64,000 bases of DNA. Origin: Haliscomenobacter sp. GTDB lineage: Bacteria; Bacteroidota; Bacteroidia; Chitinophagales; Saprospiraceae. The DNA lies in assembly GCA_016707205.1 (NCBI GenBank), contig JADJHZ010000001.1, positions 248,001-312,000 on the forward strand, written 5' to 3'. The notes under the pieces are model-generated. The model saw only the letters and a program-made list of their open reading frames with translations. It searched no databases and was not told the DNA's origin. Both the position numbers and the translations under genes were made by a program. Of this stretch, positions 7,871-16,086 are shown in pieces; the first letter of the stretch is position 1, and each line of letters starts with the position of its first letter.

Positions 7871-10737
7871 GCCGCCTTGGGTTTTCGCGCAGAAAGTCGG
7901 ACCCCCATGCTGAATGCCAGCCCGACCATCATCAGCGACGAACCGAGCCAAAAGAGGTTGATCCCCGGAAACTCAATGGCTTCCAATACAATATAATCCG
8001 ATCGCAACGAGTTCGTTGCTACATCAACCGGGACGGCGCTGCCGTCCTCCAGGCTCCGGGCCACGCGCAGGGTGATTTTCTCCGTTTTTGGATCCAGAAG
8101 GGGGAATCGCAAATGGAGCCCTAGTTCTTCCACCATATCTTTGAAGTCAAAAGCCTGTCCATTCCGGATCAGAAAAACCGGTTCGGCAGAGAAACGATTT
8201 CCTTCCGCGTTCATCACGCTTAACTGGGCCCCGACGGGCAGGTCGCCTTCCTCGGCTTGGTAGTCCGGATTAACCGGTTGCCTGTTGAAGCCATCAAAAC
8301 GGATTTTTATTCCCAGGATTTCTTTTTCTTCCCCGACGCCCAGCGCGATGTTCTGGTAATTGAGATCTTCCTCGAAAGCGACGATCTGGCGAAGGAAATC
8401 CTCCGTTAACCGAAGCCGGGCACTCAACTCATTGATTTGAGCGGGGTAACTCAGCATCAGCTCATTCCGCAGAACGATAGCCGGTTCCGCCGTGAAAATC
8501 TCCTTTTCTTCTTCCCGTTCCACCTGAATGCGAGCCGATAACGCCAGGTCTCCCGGTTCCGGGCGATAATCCGGATGCTTCACCGAACGATTAATGGCCT
8601 TCAGCGATAGGGAATACCGTCTCACCAGCGTAGTATCTGGATTGTCCAACCGTACCGTATCCAGGAAACTCATTTTCTTTCCCTGAATCAATCCCACCGG
8701 ACGGTAATTGAGGCTGTCTTCCCTTGCTTGACGTTGTTCCAGGTCGATCTCGACCGTTGCCAGGGAAGCGATATGGGTGAAAATATCTTTATTCCAATAC
8801 CGCTTGGTCGATGGATTGGAAGCGGCAATTTTGGTAAACGACTTATCGTACAGAATATTCGGGTGAAGGTCGAATTCTTCCACCACCTTGCCTTGAGCAT
8901 CTTTTCGCTTGAAATTGACGGTATAAGTTCGGGTATACACATTGAGGGTGTCGTGCACGTAAGTCAACTCGTAACCCGCCATCATCGTCGGCGAATTCTT
9001 AAACAACAGGATGTTTTTTCGGAGGGCTTCATCGTCGGCGCCTTCAATCAGGCCTTCCATAATGAAGGGGTTGTTGGAAATGATCTTTTTATTCAGCCCG
9101 GAAGCCAGGACGCCGACGATCATGATCCCAAAACCCGCATGGGCAAGAACCGAACCGGCGGCTTTGGCATTCCCTTGGAGGAAGCGGATGAGGTAGTCGG
9201 TATTAGACACCACCGTAAATATGCCCAAATACAATAACAACCAATATTGCCAGGCTTTTACCTCGATCCAGAGTCCTGTCAGATACGTCAATAGGAAGGA
9301 CAGCGAAAGCGCTATACCCAGGTGAACCGAATACCGTTTAAGATGCTTCTTCCAATCCCATTCGCGGTACCGCAGGTGTTGAGCCAGTCCGGACAACAAG
9401 GTGATAAAAATGCCAATGTAGAGCTGATTTTTGTTGTAGTGCGCAATGGGTTCGGTGATCACTCTGCCTTGAAACGCCGGGTTGAAAAATTGCACGATTT
9501 TGTTGAAGACCGGCAACGAGGTCGACGCCGTAATGATCACGGCAGAGAACAAGAGTACCAGCGATCCGATAAACATCCAAAATTCCCTGGATGCCAGCGG
9601 TTCTTCTTTAGGAGGCGATGGGATGCCTTTATACCTGGCAAAAAACAGGCCGTACCCGCCAACGAAAGCCAGGACAAGAAAGAAGATAAGCTGCCATTCA
9701 AGCCCCATTTCCGTAAACGCATGTACAGAAGTATCGCCCAGAACCCCGCTTCGGGTGAGGAAGGTGGAGTAGACGATCAAGCCGAACGTCAGCAGGTAAT
9801 AAACATAAGCGCTCCGGACGGACTGTCCGGTTTGGTTAGCGACGAGGTTGGTGTGAATACCGGCGATCAGGGTGAGCCAGGGTACCAGCGACATGTTCTC
9901 TACCGGGTCCCAGGCCCAGTATCCGCCAAAGCTCAGGGCTTCATACGCCCATGCGCCGCCCATCAGGATGCCCGTTCCCAGAATAGCCCCGCTAAACAAG
10001 GCCCAGGGTAAAGCGGGCTTAAGCCACTCCTGATGCCGGCGGGTCCATAACCCGGCGATAGCAAATGCAAACGGAATGGAGGTCGACGCAAACCCAAGGA
10101 ACAGGGTAGGAGGGTGGATGGTCATCCAGTAATTCTGGAGCAGGGGGTTGAGTCCGTTGCCCTTGATCAGCTTCAGGTATTCGGCATTATTAAAGATGGG
10201 CGCATCCATCGTTTGGCGAAGCAACAGCAACGGATTCGAGCCAATTTTCACCGCATGCTCGCCAAAACCCAGGTAAATACCCAGGATCATGGAAACGACG
10301 ACCGCCTGGATAAGCGAGAGCACCGCCAGGGTAGGCGCTTCCCAGGTTTTTGCCCTAAACATCAGCACCAATCCAAGAACCACGTGCCAGAACATCCAGA
10401 GCAGGAAACTGCCTTCCTGGCCTTCCCAAAAAGCGCTGAAGATGTATTTCATGGGAAGTTCCTCGGATACGTGGGACCAGACATACTGATATTCAAAATA
10501 TTGGCGGATCATGAGGTAGAACATAACCCCGATCACCGCGAACAGACTGAGTCCGTGAACCGCAAAGGCGCCCCTTCCGATTTTCAACCACCCTTCCGAT
10601 TCGGGAAGCGATTTTCGGGATTCTGCCAAAAAATAGCCCACCGAGGCCAGGAGCGCAGAAATAAATGCGGCAATGATCCCAAACTGACCGATTTTCCCCG
10701 GTAGCAGGTGCTCTCCAACGTATTGAATAGGTTCCAT
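7867..10737 (-). CDS. ccmF: Cytochrome c heme lyase subunit CcmF
   Basis: A 956-residue polytopic inner-membrane protein of cytochrome c maturation system I, which passes heme to apocytochrome c. The tryptophan-rich WWD-type motif (FGGYWAWDPVENMSLVPW) lies at roughly residues 265-285, and the HPPTLFLG loop with a heme-ligand candidate His precedes it. It is longer than the E. coli protein (about 650 aa): a large soluble domain, roughly residues 550-920, precedes the last helix. ccmE ends with TAA overlapping this ATG, so the two are coupled. CcmA, B, C, G and H are not in the window. Confidence 0.92.
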   Translation of the reverse strand: MEPIQYVGEHLLPGKIGQFGIIAAFISALLASVGYFLAESRKSLPESEGWLKIGRGAFAVHGLSLFAVIGVMFYLMIRQYFEYQYVWSHVSEELPMKYIFSAFWEGQEGSFLLWMFWHVVLGLVLMFRAKTWEAPTLAVLSLIQAVVVSMILGIYLGFGEHAVKIGSNPLLLLRQTMDAPIFNNAEYLKLIKGNGLNPLLQNYWMTIHPPTLFLGFASTSIPFAFAIAGLWTRRHQEWLKPALPWALFSGAILGTGILMGGAWAYEALSFGGYWAWDPVENMSLVPWLTLIAGIHTNLVANQTGQSVRSAYVYYLLTFGLIVYSTFLTRSGVLGDTSVHAFTEMGLEWQLIFFLVLAFVGGYGLFFARYKGIPSPPKEEPLASREFWMFIGSLVLLFSAVIITASTSLPVFNKIVQFFNPAFQGRVITEPIAHYNKNQLYIGIFITLLSGLAQHLRYREWDWKKHLKRYSVHLGIALSLSFLLTYLTGLWIEVKAWQYWLLLYLGIFTVVSNTDYLIRFLQGNAKAAGSVLAHAGFGIMIVGVLASGLNKKIISNNPFIMEGLIEGADDEALRKNILLFKNSPTMMAGYELTYVHDTLNVYTRTYTVNFKRKDAQGKVVEEFDLHPNILYDKSFTKIAASNPSTKRYWNKDIFTHIASLATVEIDLEQRQAREDSLNYRPVGLIQGKKMSFLDTVRLDNPDTTLVRRYSLSLKAINRSVKHPDYRPEPGDLALSARIQVEREEEKEIFTAEPAIVLRNELMLSYPAQINELSARLRLTEDFLRQIVAFEEDLNYQNIALGVGEEKEILGIKIRFDGFNRQPVNPDYQAEEGDLPVGAQLSVMNAEGNRFSAEPVFLIRNGQAFDFKDMVEELGLHLRFPLLDPKTEKITLRVARSLEDGSAVPVDVATNSLRSDYIVLEAIEFPGINLFWLGSSLMMVGLAFSMGVRLSARKPKAA

Positions 10738-11153
10738 TAAATGGCTTCTCCTTTTATCTTGATCTCTTCGTCCTTATATTTGGAAGGACATTTCATCAAC
10801 AATTCGGTAGCGACAAACGCATCCCCTTTCATTTCCCCCGTGACGACGATTTGCTCCGACAGCTCAAAGTCCTGGGGTTTGGCGCCAAGGAGGATCACTT
10901 GCCGCTCTTGCCCCTTGGTGTCTTTAATGTAGAAACTGAAAAAGTTGGGATCTTTTTCCGGATTGTAGACCATTTTCTTGTCCTTGCTCAATTGCCCGGC
11001 AATTTTTACCTTTTTTCCCATCGCGCTTGCATCGGAAAAAGAGGCATAGGTGCTGGTGTCTCCTGCGGCGTTGACCAGGAGGGCGATGGCAACGGCGATC
11101 ATTAACATACCGATCAGATAGATCCGCTTCATGCTCTTTTTTTTATTGGACAA
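10737..11153 (-). CDS. ccmE: Heme chaperone CcmE, CXXXY type
   Basis: A 138-residue protein with one N-terminal membrane anchor (residues about 10-28) and an OB-fold domain facing the periplasm. CcmE carries heme from CcmC to CcmF. In E. coli the heme is bound covalently by a His in an HXXXY motif; here the corresponding segment is C122-PSK-Y126, so the ligand is a cysteine. CXXXY variants are known from Desulfovibrio and archaea. It is the first gene of the operon leading into ccmF, with a one-base TAATG overlap. Confidence 0.9.
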   Translation of the reverse strand: MSNKKKSMKRIYLIGMLMIAVAIALLVNAAGDTSTYASFSDASAMGKKVKIAGQLSKDKKMVYNPEKDPNFFSFYIKDTKGQERQVILLGAKPQDFELSEQIVVTGEMKGDAFVATELLMKCPSKYKDEEIKIKGEAI

Positions 11154-11238
11154 AATTAAACTTCATTTGTTTCTCAAACTCCCTTTGATGTCATATTGTT
11201 GTCAAAACAAAAGTTCAGAGAAGGCCAAATATAATCGA

Positions 11239-11246
11239 TACCTTTG
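11239..11246 (+). promoter_or_regulatory. -7 box (TACCTTTG) before ftsE-like gene
   Basis: Exact TAnnTTTG match 26 bases before the ATG at 11273. It lies in the divergent region between ccmE and the ATPase gene. Confidence 0.5.
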
Positions 11247-11272
11247 ATTTTCCTTAAACTTCGATCTGTTTC

Positions 11273-11959
11273 ATGAGCCAATTGATCGTCCGCTTAAAAG
11301 AGGCCAGCATCTTCCAGCAAGATAAGCTCATTTTGGAACAAGTGAATTTGCGCTTGAATAAAGGCGAATTTACCTACTTAATTGGCAAAACGGGCAGCGG
11401 AAAGTCGAGCCTGCTGAAAACCATCTACGGGGCGCTTCCGTTGACAAAAGGTCAGGGCGAAGTGGGCGGATTTGACCTGACGAAACTCAACCGCCGCTCC
11501 ATTCCGTTGCTTCGTAGAAAGTTAGGCATTGTTTTTCAGGACTTTATGCTGCTCATGGACCGCACGGTGGAAAACAACCTTCTGTTTGCCCTGAAAGCTA
11601 CGGGTTGGAAAGACAAGAAAGCGATGGCGTCCCGGGCAGAAGAAGCCCTCGCCCAGGTAGGCATGGCCAGCCATATTCGCAAAATGCCCCACCAGCTTTC
11701 AGGAGGAGAACAACAGCGCGTCGTCATCGCCCGCGCCATCATCAACCATCCGGAATTGCTCATCGCCGACGAGCCCACCGGGAACCTGGATCCGGAAACC
11801 TCCGATGACATCCTCCTGCTACTGCGCAAACTTTCCAAAGAAAATGAAACGGCCGTCCTCTTTGCTACCCACGATTACCGGATGCTGGAGAATTTTCCCG
11901 CGCGAATTGTCCGCTGCCTCAACGGACGCATCTTCGACGATCAGGAATTGGAAATGTAG
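11273..11959 (+). CDS. ftsE: FtsE-like ABC transporter ATP-binding protein
   Basis: A 228-residue ABC ATPase with Walker A GKTGSGKS (residues 38-45), signature LSGGEQQR (142-149) and Walker B LLIADEP (162-168). Spacing and the LLRRKLGIVFQDFMLL segment match FtsE, which works with FtsX at the divisome to control peptidoglycan hydrolases. No ftsX is adjacent, so a LolD-type or other MacB-like role cannot be excluded. A large repeat array starts just after its stop codon. Confidence 0.8.
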   Translation: MSQLIVRLKEASIFQQDKLILEQVNLRLNKGEFTYLIGKTGSGKSSLLKTIYGALPLTKGQGEVGGFDLTKLNRRSIPLLRRKLGIVFQDFMLLMDRTVENNLLFALKATGWKDKKAMASRAEEALAQVGMASHIRKMPHQLSGGEQQRVVIARAIINHPELLIADEPTGNLDPETSDDILLLLRKLSKENETAVLFATHDYRMLENFPARIVRCLNGRIFDDQELEM

Positions 11960-11971
11960 CGATTTAGGAGG

Positions 11972-12073
11972 TACGAAGTACGATTTACGAGGTACGGGAC
12001 CTACATCCTTTACATCCTTTTACGAAGTACGAAGTACGATTTACGAGGTACGGGACCTACATCCTTTACATCC
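11972..12073 (+). repeat. Heptamer array TACGANN with a perfect 46-base duplication (array A, forward arm)
   Basis: Two identical 46-base copies (11972-12017 and 12028-12073), each beginning with heptamers in register: ACGAAGT, ACGATTT, ACGAGGT, ACGGGAC, then CTACATCCTTTACATCC. The second copy has one extra ACGAAGT before it. It starts 12 bases after the ftsE-like stop codon. The heptamer has a constant TACGA core and two variable bases. Confidence 0.85.
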
Positions 12074-12162
12074 TAAACACCCTTTCCCCGGAATTATTTT
12101 CTGCTTCCTTTTGTTCCTATACGCATAACCGGACATTTTGATCCGCATAAACTAAACCTTGC

Positions 12163-12218
12163 AGTTCGTACTTCGTAAATCGTACCTCGTAAATCGTACC
12201 TCGTAGTTCGTACTTCGT
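12163..12218 (+). repeat. Inverted heptamer array, NNNTCGT x 8 (array A, reverse arm)
   Basis: Eight heptamers in perfect register: AGTTCGT, ACTTCGT, AAATCGT, ACCTCGT, AAATCGT, ACCTCGT, AGTTCGT, ACTTCGT. They are the reverse complement of the words at 11972-12073, so the transcript could fold a stem of about 25 pairs with a loop of about 110 bases. The 90 bases between the arms hold no gene that I can see. Confidence 0.85.
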
Positions 12219-12304
12219 TCCGTGTTAATTTTACATCAATTCTGGCAAAGGGAGTTAAATTTCGGCGGGCATTTATCTAAATTTAGCCAACAAACACAGA
12301 TCCA

Positions 12305-12775
12305 ATGGCTTGGAGAAGATTAAATGGTCAGCAAATTGACCTTGAGATCAAGGAGGCCGTGGAGCAAACCATCATCCAGGAAACGAGTCTGGGCCACCGT
12401 TTAAAGGTTTGTATAGGATCAGATTCTCAAGTGCGCGGTGGCGTAGTGGAATTTGCGACCGTGATCGTTTTTTTAAGGGAAAAAAAAGGCGGGTTTATGT
12501 TCATTCAGAACACCCGCCAAACCAAACGGATGAGTTTGCGCGAGCGGATGATCCTCGAAGTTTCCAAATCGGTGGAAGTGGCGTACGCCCTGTGCGATCT
12601 CCTGGACCGTTACGATATTGCGCTGGAAGTCCACGCGGATATCAACACCGATCCGCATTTTCAGTCCAATACAGCATTGAAGGAGGCCATGGGCTATATT
12701 CTCGGCATGGGCTTTGTGTCCAAAGCCAAGCCGGATGCATACGCCAGTTCCTACTGTGCAGACAAGGTCGTCTGA
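12305..12775 (+). CDS. YkuK-like (DUF458) ribonuclease H-fold protein
   Basis: A 156-residue protein matching the YkuK/DUF458 family, which has an RNase H-like fold and no established biological role. The first acidic position is in VCIGSDSQVRGG (residues about 36-47), and VHADINTDPH supplies further acidic residues near residue 110. The start at 12305 follows a weak -7-like box (TAAATTTA, 12278-12285). It is convergent with the kinase-fold gene and is isolated from neighbours. Confidence 0.78.
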   Translation: MAWRRLNGQQIDLEIKEAVEQTIIQETSLGHRLKVCIGSDSQVRGGVVEFATVIVFLREKKGGFMFIQNTRQTKRMSLRERMILEVSKSVEVAYALCDLLDRYDIALEVHADINTDPHFQSNTALKEAMGYILGMGFVSKAKPDAYASSYCADKVV

Positions 12776-12815
12776 CCGGGTAGGACCGGTTTTTGGAAAA
12801 CAAACGACCAACCAC

Positions 12816-13868
12816 CTAATTCACTGCTTTCCTGTTCTCTTTTTCCAGATTGTACCGAATGTGTTCGACGACCAATTCGCCCATCGTAGAACAGCCCACG
12901 AACTTATCGCAATCATGGAAGTCGGTCAGTTCGGATCTAAGTTGCTCCACTTTTGCTGCGGTTGAAATCTCGTCGGTGGCCATTACCCGGAAGAGATGAT
13001 TTACCTGGACGCTTTCGTTTTGCATGCGCATTGCCATCAGGCTTCGCTCTTCCAGCTGATATTGCCTCACGGTTTCTGCTTTCATGTGCTGGATACCCAA
13101 AAAAATAACCGGGTTGTTTTCCTTGAAAAACTGGGGAAGGTAAAACCTGCGTGCGCCTTCATAGGATTGCTGGTCGAAGTCGATAGCCCGCATCCGGTAT
13201 TGATTGCCCTCGATGTCGGGAGTGATCGCTACTACGTAGTTGTAGGCGCGCATATCCCCGAGCAAACGCACAAAACAGCGTTCATTGAATTTGACAAACT
13301 CCTTGGCAATACGGATTTGGTTGAACACGGAGCTGGCGACGTATTTTTTCTGAAAGATATCTCCCGGAACGCCAACGATATGTTCTTCCACGAGGGTGTT
13401 TTCATTGTAGAAAAACAGCACGCTGTTGGGGGAAAGCAGGTTCTCGAGTTCAATTCCGTAAACTCTCGATGCGTCGGCCCGCTTGATGTAAAAATGGTCG
13501 TAGTTATCGTTGAGTTTGTTGATGATCCGTATGCGGAAAGGTTTGGAATTTCCAAAGGTGCAGTGGTCGATTCGGGCTATGGTCAGATGGTCAAAAACAT
13601 CGATTTCGCCCTGGGTTTTGAGCAGGGCATAGATGTATTTCAATGCCTCGTAGATTTCCTTTTGCTCGTTTTCAGGGAAATAGACCGTTTCCCATAGGGT
13701 ATCATTCCCTTCCAGGTCAAGCAACGGGATAGACGTTTGGTGGCGCAGCAAATCCTCGTAGTGGATAGGGAGGGGAACAGCGTGCCCGTAGTCCGCCAGG
13801 TATTGCTTTAAGGGTTCGCGAACGGGGTAGCTGAATTTTTTATGCGTTGGAACATTGCCTGGTTGCAT
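12816..13868 (-). CDS. Kinase-fold (APH-like) protein downstream of acs
   Basis: A 350-residue protein I cannot assign to a named family, but its motif order is that of an aminoglycoside-phosphotransferase-like kinase: FYIKRAD with Lys129 (beta3 lysine), Glu140/142 (helix C), a hinge-like VEEHIVGVP (160-168), a catalytic loop RLLGDMRAYN with Asp205 and Asn210 at the APH spacing of +5, and AIDFD with Asp230 as the metal ligand. The ATG at 13868 is chosen because it lies 13 bases after the acs stop; the longer open frame would overlap acs. The substrate may be a small molecule or a protein; this is inference from motifs. Confidence 0.6.
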   Translation of the reverse strand: MQPGNVPTHKKFSYPVREPLKQYLADYGHAVPLPIHYEDLLRHQTSIPLLDLEGNDTLWETVYFPENEQKEIYEALKYIYALLKTQGEIDVFDHLTIARIDHCTFGNSKPFRIRIINKLNDNYDHFYIKRADASRVYGIELENLLSPNSVLFFYNENTLVEEHIVGVPGDIFQKKYVASSVFNQIRIAKEFVKFNERCFVRLLGDMRAYNYVVAITPDIEGNQYRMRAIDFDQQSYEGARRFYLPQFFKENNPVIFLGIQHMKAETVRQYQLEERSLMAMRMQNESVQVNHLFRVMATDEISTAAKVEQLRSELTDFHDCDKFVGCSTMGELVVEHIRYNLEKENRKAVN

Positions 13869-13881
13869 GGGGTGGTTTGGT

Positions 13882-15786
13882 TTAAATATCCTCGGCGCCG
13901 GTTTTGATTTCTTCCACCACCTCCGGGTTGAGCAACGTGGAAACATCCCCAAGTTCGGAGGTTTCCCCTGCGGCGATTTTTCGCAGGATCCGGCGCATAA
14001 TCTTGCCGGAGCGGGTTTTGGGCAGTCCGGATACAATTTGGATTTTATCCGGCTTTGCGATGGGGCCGATTTCCTTTGCTACCACTTCCAGGAGTTGATG
14101 CCGGAAAGCGTCTTCATCTTCTACGACGTCTGCGGTGATGACGTACGCGTAGATCCCCTGGCCTTTGATGTCGTGTGGGTAGCCGACTACGGCCGATTCG
14201 ACTACATCGGGATGCTGGTTAATGGCGTTCTCGACTTCTGCGGTTCCAAGCCGGTGACCGGAAACGTTGATCACGTCGTCGACGCGACCGATAATGCGAT
14301 AATACCCGTCTTCGTCCCGGCGGGCGCCGTCTCCGGTAAAGTACTTGTCGGGGAACGGCGCGAAATACGTCAGGCGGCAGCGCTCGTGGTCGCCATAGGT
14401 CGTGCGCAGCATGGATGGCCAGGGGAATTTAATACACAGCAAGCCTTCCACATCGTTCCCTTCCAACTCGCTGCCATTAGCGTCGACCAGACAGGGCTGC
14501 ACTCCTGGGAGAGGCAGCGTTGCCAGACAAGGTTTTAAAGGGGTAATCCCCGCCAGCGGAGAAATCATGATCCCGCCGGTTTCGGTCTGCCACCAGGTAT
14601 CCACGATAGGGCAGCGGTCTTTTCCTACATAGTGGTTGTACCATTTCCAGGCTTCTTCGTTGATGGGTTCTCCGACGCTTCCCAGAACGCGCAAGGTATC
14701 CAGCTTGTACTTCTCGACGTGGTGGTTACCCTGGGCCATCAGCGCCCGTATGGCGGTGGGGGCCGTATAAAAATGGGTCACGTTCAGTTTGTCGCACACT
14801 TCCCAAAACCGTCCGGCATGCGGGTAGGTAGGCACCCCTTCAAACATAATCGTCGTGGCGCCAGACAAAAGGGGCCCATAGACAATATAGGAATGCCCGG
14901 TGATCCAGCCGATGTCGGCAGTGCACCAGTACATGTCCCCCTCGTTGTATTGAAACACGTTGCGGAAGGAATAACTGGTATAGACCATATATCCTCCGCA
15001 GGTGTGCACTACCCCCTTGGGTTTGCCGGTAGAGCCGGAGGTGTACAGGATAAAGAGCATATCTTCTGCGTCCATCGGTTCTGCAGGGCAGCCGGGGGAT
15101 TGACGGGGCACTTCGTCGTGCCACCATTTGTCTCTGCCTGACGTCATAGCCGTAGGCAAATCGGCGCATTGGTAGACCAGCACCGTTTCTACGCTGTCGC
15201 AGCCCATGCTGATGGCTTCATCCACTATCGGTTTAACAGGAATATGCTTGGCGCCACGGTGGTTGTAGTCGGAACACACCACCATCTTGCACTGTGCGTC
15301 TTTGATCCGGTCGGACAGCGAGTGGGCAGAAAACCCGGCAAAAACCACGGAGTGAACCGCCCCGATCCGGGCGCAGGCCAAAATGCCGATCGCCAGTTCC
15401 GGCACCATAGGCATATAGAAACATACGCGGTCTCCTTTTCGAACCCCATTGGATTTCAACGCGTTAGCGGCTTTGCATACTTCTTCGTGGAGTTGCCGGT
15501 AGGTCAGTATGCGGTTAGGAGCTTTCGTGTCATTTGCTTCCCAGATAATCGCCGCCTGATCGCCTCTGTTCTCCAAATGGCGGTCGAGACAGTTTTCTGT
15601 GATGTTGAGCTTGCCGCCAATAAACCATTGAACATTAGGGCCTTTGAAATCCCATTCCAGGACTTTTTCCCAGGGTTGTTGCCAATAAAAAGAGCGGGCT
15701 TCTTCTTCCCAGAACTGCTCCGGATATTCCACGCTTTTTTGATAGATTTCCAGGTATTGTTCAAAGGTTCGGATGGTGGTAGACAT
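13882..15786 (-). CDS. acs: Acetyl-CoA synthetase (AMP-forming)
   Basis: A 634-residue enzyme that makes acetyl-CoA from acetate, ATP and CoA through acetyl-AMP. Visible motifs are the P-loop YTSGSTGKPKG (residues 248-258), the hinge region GRVDDVINVSGHRLGTAE and the C-terminal SGKIMRR, whose Lys595 is the residue acetylated in other Acs enzymes to switch them off. Length is normal. The kinase-fold gene follows 13 bases later. A weak -7-like box (TATATTTT on the minus strand) lies about 50 bases upstream. Confidence 0.96.
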   Translation of the reverse strand: MSTTIRTFEQYLEIYQKSVEYPEQFWEEEARSFYWQQPWEKVLEWDFKGPNVQWFIGGKLNITENCLDRHLENRGDQAAIIWEANDTKAPNRILTYRQLHEEVCKAANALKSNGVRKGDRVCFYMPMVPELAIGILACARIGAVHSVVFAGFSAHSLSDRIKDAQCKMVVCSDYNHRGAKHIPVKPIVDEAISMGCDSVETVLVYQCADLPTAMTSGRDKWWHDEVPRQSPGCPAEPMDAEDMLFILYTSGSTGKPKGVVHTCGGYMVYTSYSFRNVFQYNEGDMYWCTADIGWITGHSYIVYGPLLSGATTIMFEGVPTYPHAGRFWEVCDKLNVTHFYTAPTAIRALMAQGNHHVEKYKLDTLRVLGSVGEPINEEAWKWYNHYVGKDRCPIVDTWWQTETGGIMISPLAGITPLKPCLATLPLPGVQPCLVDANGSELEGNDVEGLLCIKFPWPSMLRTTYGDHERCRLTYFAPFPDKYFTGDGARRDEDGYYRIIGRVDDVINVSGHRLGTAEVENAINQHPDVVESAVVGYPHDIKGQGIYAYVITADVVEDEDAFRHQLLEVVAKEIGPIAKPDKIQIVSGLPKTRSGKIMRRILRKIAAGETSELGDVSTLLNPEVVEEIKTGAEDI

Positions 15787-16059
15787 AAAATAGGTGTTTA
15801 AAAAGCTAAAAGAGCACGGTTGAGATTATACGCTGAAAATATACGGTATCCTGAATAAAGATCGAATTTTTTAGAAGTATTGGCTGGAAAAAACCAATTG
15901 ACTGGTACGAGGGGGCCCCTTCCTTGCGGTTTTGCAAGGAGTGGGACGGCAAACGGGATAAGTAAGACGCCGGTCGGGGGACTTGCTGATAGTTCCGCAC
16001 AAAATCGGAGAATTTCGGCGAACAGAGAACAGCGTAGTTCCGCTTTTCCAATAATTCTA
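15787..16059. other. Divergent intergenic region acs/ctlX with a small hairpin
   Basis: No gene is supported here on either strand. A 7-bp perfect hairpin (TCCTTGC, 6-base loop, GCAAGGA) lies at 15921-15940, next to a GGGGGCCCC palindrome. It is upstream of the ctlX -7 box, so it is not part of the ctlX leader as I place it. It matches no riboswitch that I recognise. Confidence 0.4.
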
Positions 16060-16067
16060 TACCTTTG
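16060..16067 (+). promoter_or_regulatory. -7 box (TACCTTTG) before ctlX
   Basis: Exact TAnnTTTG match 19 bases before the ATG at 16087; it supports that start over the longer open frame that begins at 15880. Confidence 0.5.
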
Positions 16068-16086
16068 CGCCACTAAAACTAGAGGC

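Noticed and set aside
11972..12218. Possible CRISPR array because of identical direct repeats.
   Set aside because: There are only two long copies, no regular unique spacers, an internal 7-base period, and no cas genes nearby.
12996..13697. A 233-codon plus-strand frame opposite the kinase-fold gene.
   Set aside because: Its reverse strand encodes a protein with ordered kinase motifs and a sensible start after acs; the plus frame shows nothing.
13869..14036. An N-terminal extension of the kinase-fold protein into acs.
   Set aside because: It would overlap the conserved C-terminal end of acs; the ATG 13 bases after the acs stop fits operon spacing.
15911..16010. A riboswitch or small RNA upstream of ctlX.
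   Set aside because: Hairpins are present but I cannot match conserved bases of any known class, and the region lies upstream of the apparent promoter.
15880..16086. An extended N-terminus for CtlX.
   Set aside because: The extension runs through the promoter-like region and has no family resemblance; a -7 box sits just before the ATG at 16087.
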